Assembly: GCF_001467945.1 (NCBI RefSeq) | Contig: NZ_LNYQ01000006.1 | Location: 247,491-311,490, forward strand | DNA from: Legionella parisiensis | Lineage (GTDB): Bacteria; Pseudomonadota; Gammaproteobacteria; Legionellales; Legionellaceae | Direction: 5' to 3' | Length of the DNA stretch: 64,000 nucleotides | Shown: positions 55,335 to 64,000 of the stretch, piece by piece | How positions within the stretch are numbered: the first letter of the stretch is position 1 | Layout of the letters: each line of letters starts with the position of its first letter | Notes under the pieces: generated by a model | Database searches by the model: none | What the model was told of the DNA's origin: nothing | The model's input: the letters and a program-made list of their open reading frames with translations, nothing else | Translations under genes and position numbers: made by a program

Positions 55335-55481
55335 TTAAAATTCAAAGCCAGGCGGTTGATTTTGTTGTTCAGCAAAAATAGTGGTGTATGCTGCATAAAA
55401 CGCCGTCATAGCAGCCACTCCAAAAGCTATAGTTACTGCAGACTTTATTGCTTGTCTTTTAAAAAATGCATATTGCTCCAT
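55335..55481 (-). CDS. Small membrane protein, 48 residues
   Basis: A short gene easily missed because of its length. ATG 55481 follows TTTTTTGGAGAATAAA, a strong ribosome site at spacing 6. The product begins MEQYAFFKRQAIKSAVTIA, continues as one hydrophobic helix (about residues 12-36) and ends with a polar tail EQQNQPPGFEF. It is probably a single-pass inner-membrane protein. Unknown family. It lies between the kinase-like gene and the antiporter gene, both on the same strand. Confidence 0.6.
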   Translation of the reverse strand: MEQYAFFKRQAIKSAVTIAFGVAAMTAFYAAYTTIFAEQQNQPPGFEF

Positions 55482-55682
55482 TTTATTCTCCAAAAAATCG
55501 ATGATATTATCAATAAATTGCTCTTTCTATCAAATATTTGATCTATCTTTACAGAAAGATTTGGGCATTTTTGACCCAAAACAAGCTATTAAAAAACTCC
55601 TAATCTGCTTACTAAAACATCCAATTAGTATTGGTTATTTACCTTGTAAATCATAATCTTAATGACAAAAATATAAAATTTA

Positions 55683-57299
55683 TCAAATTGTATGACGCTC
55701 AATTTGGTGATCCAGAAGCCCTATTAATTTATTTCTCATTCTTAGATTAATTTTATTCTCACGCCAAAGTTTTAATACTTCGTCCTTTTCAACCTCAATG
55801 ACATGGCATAGAAGTGATACGTTTTCAATGCTCTTCATTTGTTTATCATGAATTAATTGATGATTGTGTTTTAAGATTCTTGATTCAAATTGATTTTTTA
55901 GTAATTGGTATTCACTAATATGCAAAGACAATTCATTTAATAAACTCGTATTATTTTTAATCAGTGCCTTTTGTTGATGCAGCCAGTTAAGTGCGGCATT
56001 AATCATTTGGACTCTTGTTTGCAGCTCAGACAAATGTTCCTTTTGTCTTTCAGAGTGGCCTACTTTATCAATTCCCATCTTTTTAAGAATGTAAGGTAAT
56101 GATAAGCCTTGTAAGATTAATGTCACAAAAATAACACTCAATACTAAAAAAACCAATAAATCTCGAAGATCAATGTTATTCCTTTGTAGCGTTAAAGTTG
56201 GAATTGCAAGCGCTGCTGCAAGAGAAATCCCCCCCCTCATACCTGACCATGCAATAATGAACGAATATTGCCATGGAGGATAAGGATCTTTTTTACGTAA
56301 GGAGGGGGATAGTAGTCTGGGTAATGTAATAACAAATCCATATACCCAGATAAAACGCCCTAATATCACTGCAGCGACCACAGAAATTACATATGCAGTT
56401 AATGTCCCTAGAGGAATAGAGGAAATACGATCATAAACGGAACGAAAATCTAACCCCACCAATAAAAAGATAAGTGATTGAATCGTGAATGAAAACATTG
56501 GCCAGGTTGTGGTTGATGTTAAGCGAAATGCTGGTTTAAAACGAAATGAATATTGATTCCCGATGATAAAACCAACAATAGCAGTAGCAATGATTCCAGA
56601 TCCTCCTAATTTAATCATAGGAACATAAGCTAGAAAGGGTGTGAGAAAAGAAGCGATAACATGCAGTGATGTATTTGAGATTTTTGTTCTTAATCTTCCA
56701 ACAAGATGCCCTAAAACTAATCCATAAAGTGTTTCGCCAATAATTATTATACTAAAAGCACTAAAAGCATAGGCAACTGATACTTGATTGGTAATAGTGG
56801 CTGCTAAAGCAAAACGAAATAGGGTCAGAGCAGCTGCATCGTTAAATATTCCTTCTCCTTCAAGAATAATAAAAATACGTTCGGGTATACGAATTTTTTC
56901 TGCGATTGACACAATGGCAACGCTATCTGGAGGAGAAACGATGGCTCCTAATACAAATGAAACAGGCCATCCTATTTGAGGAGTCAAAGTATGAATGACA
57001 ATGGCAACCAGTAATGTAATAAATATCACGTGACCAATAGATAATAATGCAATAGGGCGAAATTGTTTTTTCATATCTCGCCATGAACTGAATGCACTGA
57101 TTTGATAAACCAGTAATGGTAAAAATATATTCAAAACGAGGTCGTGATTGAGTTCAATTGTTGGAAGAAACGGTATAAAACTGAGAAGTATTCCAGTTAT
57201 AACCAAGATTAATCCAAGAGGAATTGTAGATTTTTGGAATATTTGGCCAGCTATCAAAATAATGCCAAGCAATATGAGATAAATAACATAGGAATCCAT
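55683..57299 (-). CDS. Na+/H+ antiporter, CPA1 family
   Basis: A 538-residue membrane antiporter with about 12-13 helices. Family marks are LGAIVSPPDSVAIVSI (the conserved Asp-containing unwound helix; TDP/PPDS type), LEGEGIFNDAAALTLFR (E-x-x-x-x-N/D-D), and IAWSGMRGGISLAAALAIP (the conserved Arg of helix 11). A 120-residue cytoplasmic helical tail follows. It exchanges Na+ or K+ for protons and helps pH homeostasis. ATG with TTGGAGAAAAAA upstream. Single gene, 66 bp downstream of the alliinase-like gene stop. Confidence 0.92.
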   Translation of the reverse strand: MDSYVIYLILLGIILIAGQIFQKSTIPLGLILVITGILLSFIPFLPTIELNHDLVLNIFLPLLVYQISAFSSWRDMKKQFRPIALLSIGHVIFITLLVAIVIHTLTPQIGWPVSFVLGAIVSPPDSVAIVSIAEKIRIPERIFIILEGEGIFNDAAALTLFRFALAATITNQVSVAYAFSAFSIIIIGETLYGLVLGHLVGRLRTKISNTSLHVIASFLTPFLAYVPMIKLGGSGIIATAIVGFIIGNQYSFRFKPAFRLTSTTTWPMFSFTIQSLIFLLVGLDFRSVYDRISSIPLGTLTAYVISVVAAVILGRFIWVYGFVITLPRLLSPSLRKKDPYPPWQYSFIIAWSGMRGGISLAAALAIPTLTLQRNNIDLRDLLVFLVLSVIFVTLILQGLSLPYILKKMGIDKVGHSERQKEHLSELQTRVQMINAALNWLHQQKALIKNNTSLLNELSLHISEYQLLKNQFESRILKHNHQLIHDKQMKSIENVSLLCHVIEVEKDEVLKLWRENKINLRMRNKLIGLLDHQIERHTI

Positions 57300-57365
57300 T
57301 TTTTCTCCAAGGAAAACTTAACTATCTCCAAAATTGCCCACCCAAACTCCAAGAGCGCAGCCAAA

Positions 57366-58940
57366 TTATGAATGCGCAATTTGCCACTGACCATTCACGA
57401 AAAAGGGTTGCGTCCACTGTATTTGTAGCTGTTCGTTTTTATCCTTAAGTGATTTCGTTAATGGATTTGCCCGCACGGTAACTGAGTGATTCGAATTATC
57501 AATTTTTTTGATGGAAATTAAATTGCTTCGTTGATAGTTAATAAATTGAGGCAATAAGATATCAACATTAGCATCCTTGGCATCAACATCAATAATACAA
57601 TCATCAAGATTCGCGACATACTGGCTGTTTTCACTACTGTGAATCGTCTTGTGCTTGCAATGATTTGCTGAGGATACCAAGAGCTCATTTTCATTATATT
57701 TTTTAGCTTGAGCGAGGCGATTCAAAAACTCAGCAAGATCGCCACTATAGCCACATAAGTTAATGCGAATGTAGGCATCTGTTGCCCCCATCGCATTACC
57801 ATTATCCACTGCAACATTAAGATCTTTAAGTAAAATCTCCTCGCCAGTCATTTTAACAATGTCAGGGCTATTGAGCTTTGCAAAAAAAGTAGGACTGCCT
57901 GGAATGCTTATGACTTCTGTTCCAGGATAACGCTTAAGCATCTCTGTTTTGACAATGTTATGCCGCTTAACAATAGTATTAAAGGCATCGTTGCGAAGGG
58001 CTTGCCCTGCATCAGGAAGTGCGATCAGAGCAGACATAAGATTCAACGCGTCAGCAACGCCTGGAGTGCTTTCTCCTGTTGTTAACTTCCAGGTATAGGA
58101 AAAGAAATTATGAAAAATACTCGCAGCATATGAATCACTCATAGGAAACCACATATAGCCAAGGCGATAACCCGGTTTTCCCAGCGCTTTGGAAACAGAA
58201 TTAAACGCCAAAACATGTTTACCCTCATTCCTTGCCTTGGAAAGCCAGGCAATATTGTCTTTAATATATCCTGTACCATCACTACCATAGGATGGTGAAG
58301 AAAAGACTAAATCAGCAATAATGATGTTTGCCTGGGTATAGGGCTTGCGAAATGTGCCGTCAGGATTATTAGGTGAGGTTACAAATTCAACCAGTATTTC
58401 ATCTGGTTTTGGCTTCACTTCACTAGGATCGTTAAAGCCCTGAAATCGTGCATTTGGATAGGGTCGAAAAGTCACTGCATGCTCATGGAATGAATAAAAA
58501 GGGATCTTTTCAACAAAAAGGAAGTGTTTTTGTGGTTCTGTCGCAGCGATAGCATAAACGAGAGCAAAAATAATTTGCAGTGATCCATTCGAGGGGCAAA
58601 AGGCATAGTTTGTTTCACGAGGATCAAAAAACAATTCTTTATTACCAATGCGTTCATGATAAGTGCGAAGCGTTTGATCTACTTCATTAAAAAAAGCCAC
58701 GCTTGAAGGGATGAGTAGGCTTTTTTCACCGGGTTGCCCCAAATAAACAGCACTGTCAAAAATATGCACCGCAGGAGGGTTAAGCAGGCCATAACGCTGG
58801 TACAATTCAGTGAACATCGGCGTTTCGTTTGGCCGCATGTATATTAGAGGATCAGAGGCATTGGCAGAGGTAGTGACAAATACAAACAAGAAAAAAATTC
58901 TGGATTTAAATACTGCCTTCAAAAAATTCGTTGCGAGCAC
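57366..58940 (-). CDS. Exported alliinase-like PLP enzyme
   Basis: A 524-residue fold-type I PLP enzyme with a signal peptide (about residues 1-28, ending TTSANA). PLP site: TSPNNPDGTFRKPY (substrate/PLP Asn), IIADLVFSSPSYG (Asp and Tyr), FNSVSKALGKPGYRLGYMW (Lys aldimine and phosphate Arg), and YIRINLCGYSG with the C-terminal substrate Arg. The order matches the alliinase C-terminal domain family, also shared with tryptophan aminotransferases of the TAA1 type. A roughly 90-residue beta-rich extension ends the protein. A periplasmic PLP enzyme is unusual. The activity could be C-S lysis or transamination. Confidence 0.8.
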   Translation of the reverse strand: MLATNFLKAVFKSRIFFLFVFVTTSANASDPLIYMRPNETPMFTELYQRYGLLNPPAVHIFDSAVYLGQPGEKSLLIPSSVAFFNEVDQTLRTYHERIGNKELFFDPRETNYAFCPSNGSLQIIFALVYAIAATEPQKHFLFVEKIPFYSFHEHAVTFRPYPNARFQGFNDPSEVKPKPDEILVEFVTSPNNPDGTFRKPYTQANIIIADLVFSSPSYGSDGTGYIKDNIAWLSKARNEGKHVLAFNSVSKALGKPGYRLGYMWFPMSDSYAASIFHNFFSYTWKLTTGESTPGVADALNLMSALIALPDAGQALRNDAFNTIVKRHNIVKTEMLKRYPGTEVISIPGSPTFFAKLNSPDIVKMTGEEILLKDLNVAVDNGNAMGATDAYIRINLCGYSGDLAEFLNRLAQAKKYNENELLVSSANHCKHKTIHSSENSQYVANLDDCIIDVDAKDANVDILLPQFINYQRSNLISIKKIDNSNHSVTVRANPLTKSLKDKNEQLQIQWTQPFFVNGQWQIAHS

Positions 58941-59079
58941 TAGCCTCTCCTATAAATGAGCTCCTTTTACTCATAGTTACAATTAGATTACAAAGGGTCA
59001 AGTTTTTTTATTTATTCGATTGGCCCAAGGGTTTAAGGCTTAAAAAAGCTGATATTATTTTTTTACGATGAAATAAATA

Positions 59080-59097
59080 CTGGTTGCAAACAACCGG
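59080..59097. repeat. Dispersed hairpin element
   Basis: CTGGTTG and CAACCGG around a CAAA loop, with one G-C/T imperfection, in the 299-bp gap between divergent genes. A related hairpin lies at 60021. The gap otherwise holds no gene. Confidence 0.45.
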
Positions 59098-59239
59098 GCT
59101 ATGCCCTCTGGGATTTTATTAGTTCCAATGCAGCAAGACGCTATTTTGGGATATTGAGTTTAATAAGCTTATCAGCTTAAGATAACTATGCAGCAGGTTT
59201 AAAATACCAAGTTATTATTGTTCAACAAGTGGATTTACA

Positions 59240-59914
59240 ATGCAATCAGAAGAAATATCAAATAAAGAGAGGCCAATCCTTTCTGATGAAGAACTACATG
59301 TTCAAGCTAATCAGTATATATGTGAATTTAATCAACTGATTTTTCAAAATCTTCCCTCTGTAATATCACAGATTATTGAACGGGAGGTTTGGAAAAAAAG
59401 AAATAATCCTTATAAAAATTTTGGGGAATATGCCCTTGATAAATCATCAGACGGCCTGGGTATTACTAACAATGAAATGTTGTGGTTATTGCGGTCTGCT
59501 ATGGATATAAACACGCAGCATGTAGCTCATTGGGGTGATGTGATTAGTATGGTGGATAACTGCGTCAGGGTGTATGCGAAAGAAAATAAAATCTCTATTA
59601 AAGATTTGAATAATGACCTTAGGGAGCAAGATAATACGAATCCTAATTTGTATCAGGAAAACAATATTACGTATTTACCTTCTCGCTCGAGATCTGTTGA
59701 CGGGCAACTTTTGAAGTTAAAAAAGAAAGATCCCCTTGCCTATGAAAATGTGATGCAAGGAAAAATAAATATAAACGATGCCTGGGTCAAAGTGCCCAGA
59801 AAACAACTACAACCTATTGAAACAATTAAAAATAAATTTTTTAACTTGTCCAAATCAGATCGGGAAGCTTTTTTGGAGTGGCTTGAACAAGAGAAAGATA
59901 AGCTTCAAAATTAA
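59240..59914 (+). CDS. Hypothetical protein, 224 residues
   Basis: Not recognised. A soluble, helical, charged protein. A central segment LLRSAMDINTQHVAHWGDV and a later SRSVDGQLLKLKKKDPLAYENVMQG, followed by INDAWVKVP, recall helical DNA-associated or plasmid-borne replication/partition accessory proteins, but the resemblance is too weak to assign. The C-terminus SKSDREAFLEWLEQEKDKL is a charged helix. No signal peptide. It is flanked on both sides by dispersed hairpins of the same family, a pattern compatible with acquisition. Confidence 0.55.
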   Translation: MQSEEISNKERPILSDEELHVQANQYICEFNQLIFQNLPSVISQIIEREVWKKRNNPYKNFGEYALDKSSDGLGITNNEMLWLLRSAMDINTQHVAHWGDVISMVDNCVRVYAKENKISIKDLNNDLREQDNTNPNLYQENNITYLPSRSRSVDGQLLKLKKKDPLAYENVMQGKININDAWVKVPRKQLQPIETIKNKFFNLSKSDREAFLEWLEQEKDKLQN

Positions 59915-60020
59915 ATTTGCACAAGCAACAGTACTGCAATTTTGGGAAGGATGTATTTACTATGAATACTAACGGTGTAAGGCTTAAAAAATCCGATAAT
60001 ATTTTTATTGTTTAATAAAT

Positions 60021-60040
60021 CCTGGTGGCGAGCAACCAGG
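60021..60040. repeat. Dispersed hairpin element
   Basis: CCTGGTGG and CAACCAGG with a CGAG loop and one mismatch, 10 bp beyond the stop of the minus-strand calpain-like gene and about 105 bp beyond the plus-strand gene. It probably doubles as a transcript end for both. Confidence 0.5.
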
Positions 60041-60049
60041 TTATGCTTA

Positions 60050-61813
60050 CTAACGTTTATGTCGAACTGTTTCTTCTTCCTCTTCTTCTGGTGCAGGGGT
60101 TAATTCTTCTGGGTTTTTTACAGGCGGTATCGTGGCAATGGTCATATCGCAAAAACGTTTGGTAAAGTCAGTCAACTCTATTTCGGTATATCCTTTGCCT
60201 CTAAATTCAGTTTGAAAGGTATCTTCATCATACCCTCGCGCAGACGAACCCTCTTTGACCGGATTAAATCTCGGGCTGCTTTCCTTTGGTGTTTTAAGAT
60301 GTGTTTTTTTATGCGCACTTAAAACAGTAATCGTTTCGCCATCAATTTCTTTCCCCTTCCATCCATATTCTCTTGCTGTCTCACTCCATGGATTTCTTAC
60401 TAAAATAAATTTAAGGCTTTTCCCCTCTTTATCTTGTCGCTCGTAGCAATCAACCACCTCGTAATAATGTCCTCCAACCAAGCCCTTTGAAATTTCTTCT
60501 CCAATGCCATGAGTTCCTTTTTTTTGTGAAGTGCCTACGTGTTCGGAGGTGCTTACACTGGCAACAACTTCAGTCTTCTTAAGACTATCATGGAGTAATC
60601 TGAAAATTGCATCTTGCTTTGCAGTATAAATGCCTGTTCCGCGTTGATGTTGAGAGATTTCATTGAATACATATTCTTTTAGTTTTGATGCGATGTCTTT
60701 ATTTTGGCTGCCTGAGAAGATGGCATCAATTAGTTTATGAATATCTTGTACATTTGGTTTAGGCAATTGTGCAAACTCCCCAGCGAGTTTTTTGATTTCC
60801 TGAGCTTGAGCGCGAGGCATATGTGTTAGAATAGCAGAAAGTCTCTCTACCATTTGATTAAATAAATCAATCTTTTCCCTAGACTGTCTTTGCAATCCTT
60901 GTGAATCATTTGGAATACCTAATACATCTGCTGCAAGTTTTTTAATGGGTTGTAATCTCTCTTCAGGTGTTATTTCATCGTCAGTTACATGGGAGATTGA
61001 TATTAAAATTCCTCGAGCAAAATTTTCAAATATTGTAGCTAAATTAACTCTGGGGCTAATCTCTACGAGTCCTATCGTCTCCCCTGAGTTTCCTAACAAT
61101 GCTCCATAAACCATTTCGGCTGAACCTCCTTTTAGTGATGACCGATATGTTAATGCGGGAACGTTAAATTGCTGCTCCGTTGTTTGAGCAGGATGGGTTG
61201 CTATTTCGAGAGAGATTATTCTTGTTTTTCCAGCCAATTTGCTTACTTCATTTTTAGATACGGTATTCGTTAGCATCCTGTGTATTGCATAAGCCTTTTC
61301 TAATAAGAATAAAGCCGGATGAGTATGAGCATCTGTTATGATGGTAGCTAACTTCGTCGCATCTAAAACATAGGTAATTATCTCATCCGTGATTGTATGT
61401 GCATCTTCATCACGTACTATGTTATGCAATTTAATCTCTACTTTACCATCATCGTTGAGGTGTAATATTTCATTTATAAATGAGGGATTTTGTTTAAGTA
61501 TGCTGCCTAATGAGGCAAGCATAGAGCAATTACCTATAGCTCGTTGATTGATATCCGTATTACTGACTTCTCGTTCTGTTAAATCAGATTTTTTCAACTT
61601 AAGAAAAGTAGATCCTCCTCCGATGTAAGCACCTTTTCCCCACTTAAGTTCATTTTTGATTTGCTCATCGGTAATAACTATTCTCTTTTCAACAGTTATA
61701 TGTGTGTAAGGAGTATCAACTAGAACATCTGATGTTTCCGTAGGAGTTGACGTTTGTTTTTTTTTTTCGATGTCTTTTTTAAGCACGCTTAGTATCTTTG
61801 AATTAGAACTCAT
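60050..61813 (-). CDS. Calpain-like (C2) cysteine protease, candidate effector
   Basis: A 587-residue protein with the calpain catalytic layout. Q90 and C96 lie in INQRAIGNCSMLASLGSI (calpain G-D-C-W-L-L-A-A-L). H449 lies in GLVGGHYYEVVDCY, and N474 in FILVRNPWSETAREYGWKG (calpain R-N-P-W-G). A long helical insert (about residues 280-440) separates the two halves. An N-terminal Lys-rich region (1-30) and an acidic tail (EELTPAPEEEEEETVRHKR) are consistent with a Dot/Icm substrate. No signal peptide. It would cleave host proteins, with Ca2+ dependence unknown. Calpain-like proteases are rare in bacteria. Single gene, ending in a hairpin. Confidence 0.83.
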   Translation of the reverse strand: MSSNSKILSVLKKDIEKKKQTSTPTETSDVLVDTPYTHITVEKRIVITDEQIKNELKWGKGAYIGGGSTFLKLKKSDLTEREVSNTDINQRAIGNCSMLASLGSILKQNPSFINEILHLNDDGKVEIKLHNIVRDEDAHTITDEIITYVLDATKLATIITDAHTHPALFLLEKAYAIHRMLTNTVSKNEVSKLAGKTRIISLEIATHPAQTTEQQFNVPALTYRSSLKGGSAEMVYGALLGNSGETIGLVEISPRVNLATIFENFARGILISISHVTDDEITPEERLQPIKKLAADVLGIPNDSQGLQRQSREKIDLFNQMVERLSAILTHMPRAQAQEIKKLAGEFAQLPKPNVQDIHKLIDAIFSGSQNKDIASKLKEYVFNEISQHQRGTGIYTAKQDAIFRLLHDSLKKTEVVASVSTSEHVGTSQKKGTHGIGEEISKGLVGGHYYEVVDCYERQDKEGKSLKFILVRNPWSETAREYGWKGKEIDGETITVLSAHKKTHLKTPKESSPRFNPVKEGSSARGYDEDTFQTEFRGKGYTEIELTDFTKRFCDMTIATIPPVKNPEELTPAPEEEEEETVRHKR

Positions 61814-62028
61814 AATAATTTTCTCGCTATACTTTCTATTATTAAAACTCGATAATAGTTATATAGAGTATAGTCCCCATTTCTTTTTTTATTTTGTCCC
61901 TCTACCCATGCTTATGGTTTTCATAAAAAATTCTCTACGAGGTAAAAAAACACTAGCCTTTTGTTAAACATTCACGGAAAAGCATCCAATGAAAAATGGA
62001 GCAAATTGTTAAAAAAGGGAGATTTAGT

Positions 62029-62193
62029 ATGAAATGTTCAGCAAATGTTGCCTTGGTTTTTACTTCAATTTACCTTTTCAGTACATCAACAGCCTACATG
62101 CAGTTTAATATCCATGGTAAGCAAGCAAAAAAAATCTACAATATGCTCACAGGCCTAAAGGTTCAAGAAGATGGGGCAGCGGGACATCTGTAA
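62029..62193 (+). CDS. Small secreted protein, probably truncated by a stop codon
   Basis: ATG 62029 follows AAGGGAGATTTAGT. It encodes a signal peptide (MKCSANVALVFTSIYLFSTSTA) and a short mature part with YMQFNIHGKQAKKIYNMLTG and EDGAAGHL. Past the TAA at 62191-62193 the same frame continues as RKGKSIFCRYTNADMDFS..., which looks like the continuation of the same domain, including a Cys. A single base change at the stop would restore a protein of about 80 residues, so this gene is probably interrupted. The longer frame from 61996 lacks a ribosome site. Confidence 0.55.
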   Translation: MKCSANVALVFTSIYLFSTSTAYMQFNIHGKQAKKIYNMLTGLKVQEDGAAGHL

Positions 62194-62255
62194 CGTAAGG
62201 GAAAAAGCATTTTTTGCAGATATACCAATGCCGATATGGATTTTTCTCTATCTAT

Positions 62256-63017
62256 TTATTTTTTTAATCCATACCCCGTTTTAAAAATCCAGCCAATAAT
62301 AACCAAGCATATTACGGTAAATGTTAAGATCATTGTAATACTAATTGTGACACTCACATCACTGTGCTCGTAAAAGCTCCAGCGAAATCCACTCACCAAA
62401 TAGACGACTGGATTTGCCAGTGAAATCTGATACCAGAAAGGAGGCAGCATATGGATGGAATAAAAACTACCGCCAAGAAAGGTGAGTGGTGTAATGATGA
62501 GGAGAGGTATCAGTTGTAATTTCTCAAAGCCATCTGCCCATATTCCAGTGATAAAGCCAAGTAGGCTAAAGGTTACACTGGTCATAATTAAAAAAAACGC
62601 CATCCAAAGCGGATGTGCAATATGCAATGGTACAAAAAACCAGGCTGTTGCGAGCACAATCACACCAATGATCACCGATTTAGTTGCAGCTGCTCCAACA
62701 TAACCTAACACTATTTCGACAAAAGATAGTGGGGCAGAGAGAATCTCATAGATAGTACCTGTAAAACGCGGAAAATAAATGCCAAATGATGCATTTGACA
62801 CACTTTGGCCCAAAACGGTCAGCATAATAAGGCCAGGAACAATAAAAGCCCCATACGGTATGCCATTGATAGCTTGCATGCGAGAGCCAATAGCAGCCCC
62901 AAACACAATAAAATAAAGGACTGTTGAGATAACAGGAGATGCAATGCTTTGCCCAAGTGTGCGGAACATACGCGCCATTTCAAATGTATAAATTGCCCGA
63001 ACACCACGTATGTTCAT
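62256..63017 (-). CDS. ABC-2 type permease, YadH-like
   Basis: A 253-residue inner-membrane permease with six helices, ABC-2 export type. Family features: [47 protein letters not shown], and [20 protein letters not shown], the last being the conserved block of YadH/NodJ-like permeases. The start overlaps the ATPase stop by 4 nt. It probably exports a lipid or glycan in concert with the ATPase. Substrate unknown. Confidence 0.9.
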   Translation of the reverse strand: MNIRGVRAIYTFEMARMFRTLGQSIASPVISTVLYFIVFGAAIGSRMQAINGIPYGAFIVPGLIMLTVLGQSVSNASFGIYFPRFTGTIYEILSAPLSFVEIVLGYVGAAATKSVIIGVIVLATAWFFVPLHIAHPLWMAFFLIMTSVTFSLLGFITGIWADGFEKLQLIPLLIITPLTFLGGSFYSIHMLPPFWYQISLANPVVYLVSGFRWSFYEHSDVSVTISITMILTFTVICLVIIGWIFKTGYGLKK

Positions 63018-63946
63018 TTTACCCCCAACAATCCGATGAAAATTTCTTCTAAGCTGCTCTGATGACTATAGATATCTTTTGGCCGTATTCCATGGGATTT
63101 TAGATTATCCAATACTTCTGAAATATCATTCTCTGTTTCAGCATCGTAAGTCAAAATCAATTTACCACCATTGTCATCTTTTTCCAGCGTCAAAGGGTAA
63201 GCTCTTAATCCTGATGGTATGGTAGATAGTGGCTCGCGTAACACGAAAATCATTTGACGTTTACCCATTTTCTCCATTAAGGTATTTTTTTCCTCAGTCA
63301 GAATTAAATTGCCTTTATTAATAATACCTACCCGATCGGCCATTATTTGTGCTTCCTCGATATAGTGTGTGGTAAGAATAATCGTAATACCCGTTTCGCG
63401 TAAGGTTCGCACTTGTGCCCACATGGATTTGCGCAGCTCTACATCAACACCAGCTGTCGGCTCATCAAGAAAAAGAATTTCAGGTTCATGTGATAACGCT
63501 TTAGCTACCATGACTCGGCGTTTCATTCCACCTGACAAATGTTGAATCTGTTCGTCTTTTTTATCCCAGAGTGAGAGACGTTTCAGTAGCTCCTCAATAT
63601 ATAAAGAACTCTTTGCCTTGCCAAATAAACCTCTGCTGAAGGTAACTGTGTTCCATACCGTTTCAAATGCGTCGGTCGTGAGTTCTTGCGGGACCAGGCC
63701 GACAGCAGTGCGTGCCTCGCGGTATTGGGTGATGTTGTCATAGCCCGCTATGGCAACAGTACCGCTGGTAGGCTGCACAATACCGCAAATTGTATTAATG
63801 AGTGTCGTTTTTCCTGCACCATTCGGTCCAAGCAACGCAAAAATCTCACCTCGACGAATCTCAAGGTTGATATCTTGCAGCGCTTTAAAACCGTTATCAT
63901 AAATCTTTTTAAGCGCTGTAATTGAAATAGCGATATCATTTTGCAT
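63014..63946 (-). CDS. ABC transporter ATPase, YadG-like
   Basis: A 310-residue ATPase. Walker A is [11 protein letters not shown] (about residue 38). The Q-loop is LVPQE, the signature is HLSGGMKRR, Walker B is [11 protein letters not shown], and the H-loop is [10 protein letters not shown]. All are intact. The C-terminal 80 residues form the regulatory extension usual in YadG/NodI-type subunits. AAGGAG lies about 10 nt before the ATG. It is translationally coupled to the permease. The gene begins 55 bp from the window edge, so further operon members upstream cannot be excluded. Confidence 0.92.
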   Translation of the reverse strand: MQNDIAISITALKKIYDNGFKALQDINLEIRRGEIFALLGPNGAGKTTLINTICGIVQPTSGTVAIAGYDNITQYREARTAVGLVPQELTTDAFETVWNTVTFSRGLFGKAKSSLYIEELLKRLSLWDKKDEQIQHLSGGMKRRVMVAKALSHEPEILFLDEPTAGVDVELRKSMWAQVRTLRETGITIILTTHYIEEAQIMADRVGIINKGNLILTEEKNTLMEKMGKRQMIFVLREPLSTIPSGLRAYPLTLEKDDNGGKLILTYDAETENDISEVLDNLKSHGIRPKDIYSHQSSLEEIFIGLLGVK

Positions 63947-64000
63947 GAATGACTTACTCCTTACGTCCCAGGGATAATTATGCGCCGAAAGATAATTATA

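Noticed and set aside
1..64000. tRNA, rRNA, CRISPR arrays, phage structural genes
   Set aside because: No cloverleaf, rRNA core sequence, regularly spaced repeats or phage gene order could be found by reading.

Overview
The window looks like chromosomal DNA of a Legionella species (Legionellaceae). The base composition is AT-rich. Many genes resemble Dot/Icm-type effectors: an ankyrin-repeat protein with a cysteine-protease-like head, a calpain-like protease, a kinase-like protein, and acidic proteins of unknown function with Glu-rich tails. These are scattered singly among housekeeping and accessory metabolic genes. No rRNA, tRNA or CRISPR array was seen.

Layout. 1-3.9 kb: a tightly overlapping operon, cut by the window start, for a cytochrome P450, a class I terpene-synthase-like protein, an FAD monooxygenase and a GST-like protein; it reads as a small terpenoid pathway. 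4.1-8.6 kb: two tandem, very similar O-acyltransferases with SGNH domains. 8.8-18 kb: single genes (candidate effectors, a ferritin-like protein, a GNAT, a Ser/Thr-rich secreted protein, an APH-like kinase, the ankyrin protein and an APC permease). 18.5-23.4 kb: a minus-strand LysR-ABC-HlyD-TolC set whose ABC protein has a decayed ATPase site. 23.5-28.5 kb, divergent from that LysR gene: a DabB/DabA inorganic-carbon uptake operon with a PII-like gene and a zinc-ribbon gene, ending in relics of purE and purK. 29-34 kb: a decayed zone with a frameshifted gene, ohr, a PAP2 phosphatase and a dead IS630-type element that still has its terminal repeats. 34.5-43.2 kb: an exported GMC oxidoreductase, a PlsC-like acyltransferase, ppc, a LysR regulator and an unknown 484-residue protein.

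43.7-52.0 kb holds the most notable locus. Five plus-strand genes encode an ACP, a 3-hydroxyacyl-CoA dehydrogenase-like protein, an acyl-CoA dehydrogenase-like protein, an NRPS-type adenylation protein and a solitary ketosynthase. The adenylation pocket reads D-I-W-H-F-S-L-I, almost the serine code. This is the gene set known from zwittermicin A biosynthesis for making aminomalonyl-ACP from serine. Two convergent genes follow, a PaaK/CapK-like ligase and a dipeptide-epimerase-like enolase-superfamily enzyme.

52-64 kb: an MscS channel, small secreted proteins, the kinase-like protein, a Na+/H+ antiporter, an exported alliinase-like PLP enzyme, the calpain-like protease and a YadGH-like ABC exporter. 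Dispersed short GC-rich hairpins sit between many genes. All functional calls come from reading motifs by eye; no database search was possible.
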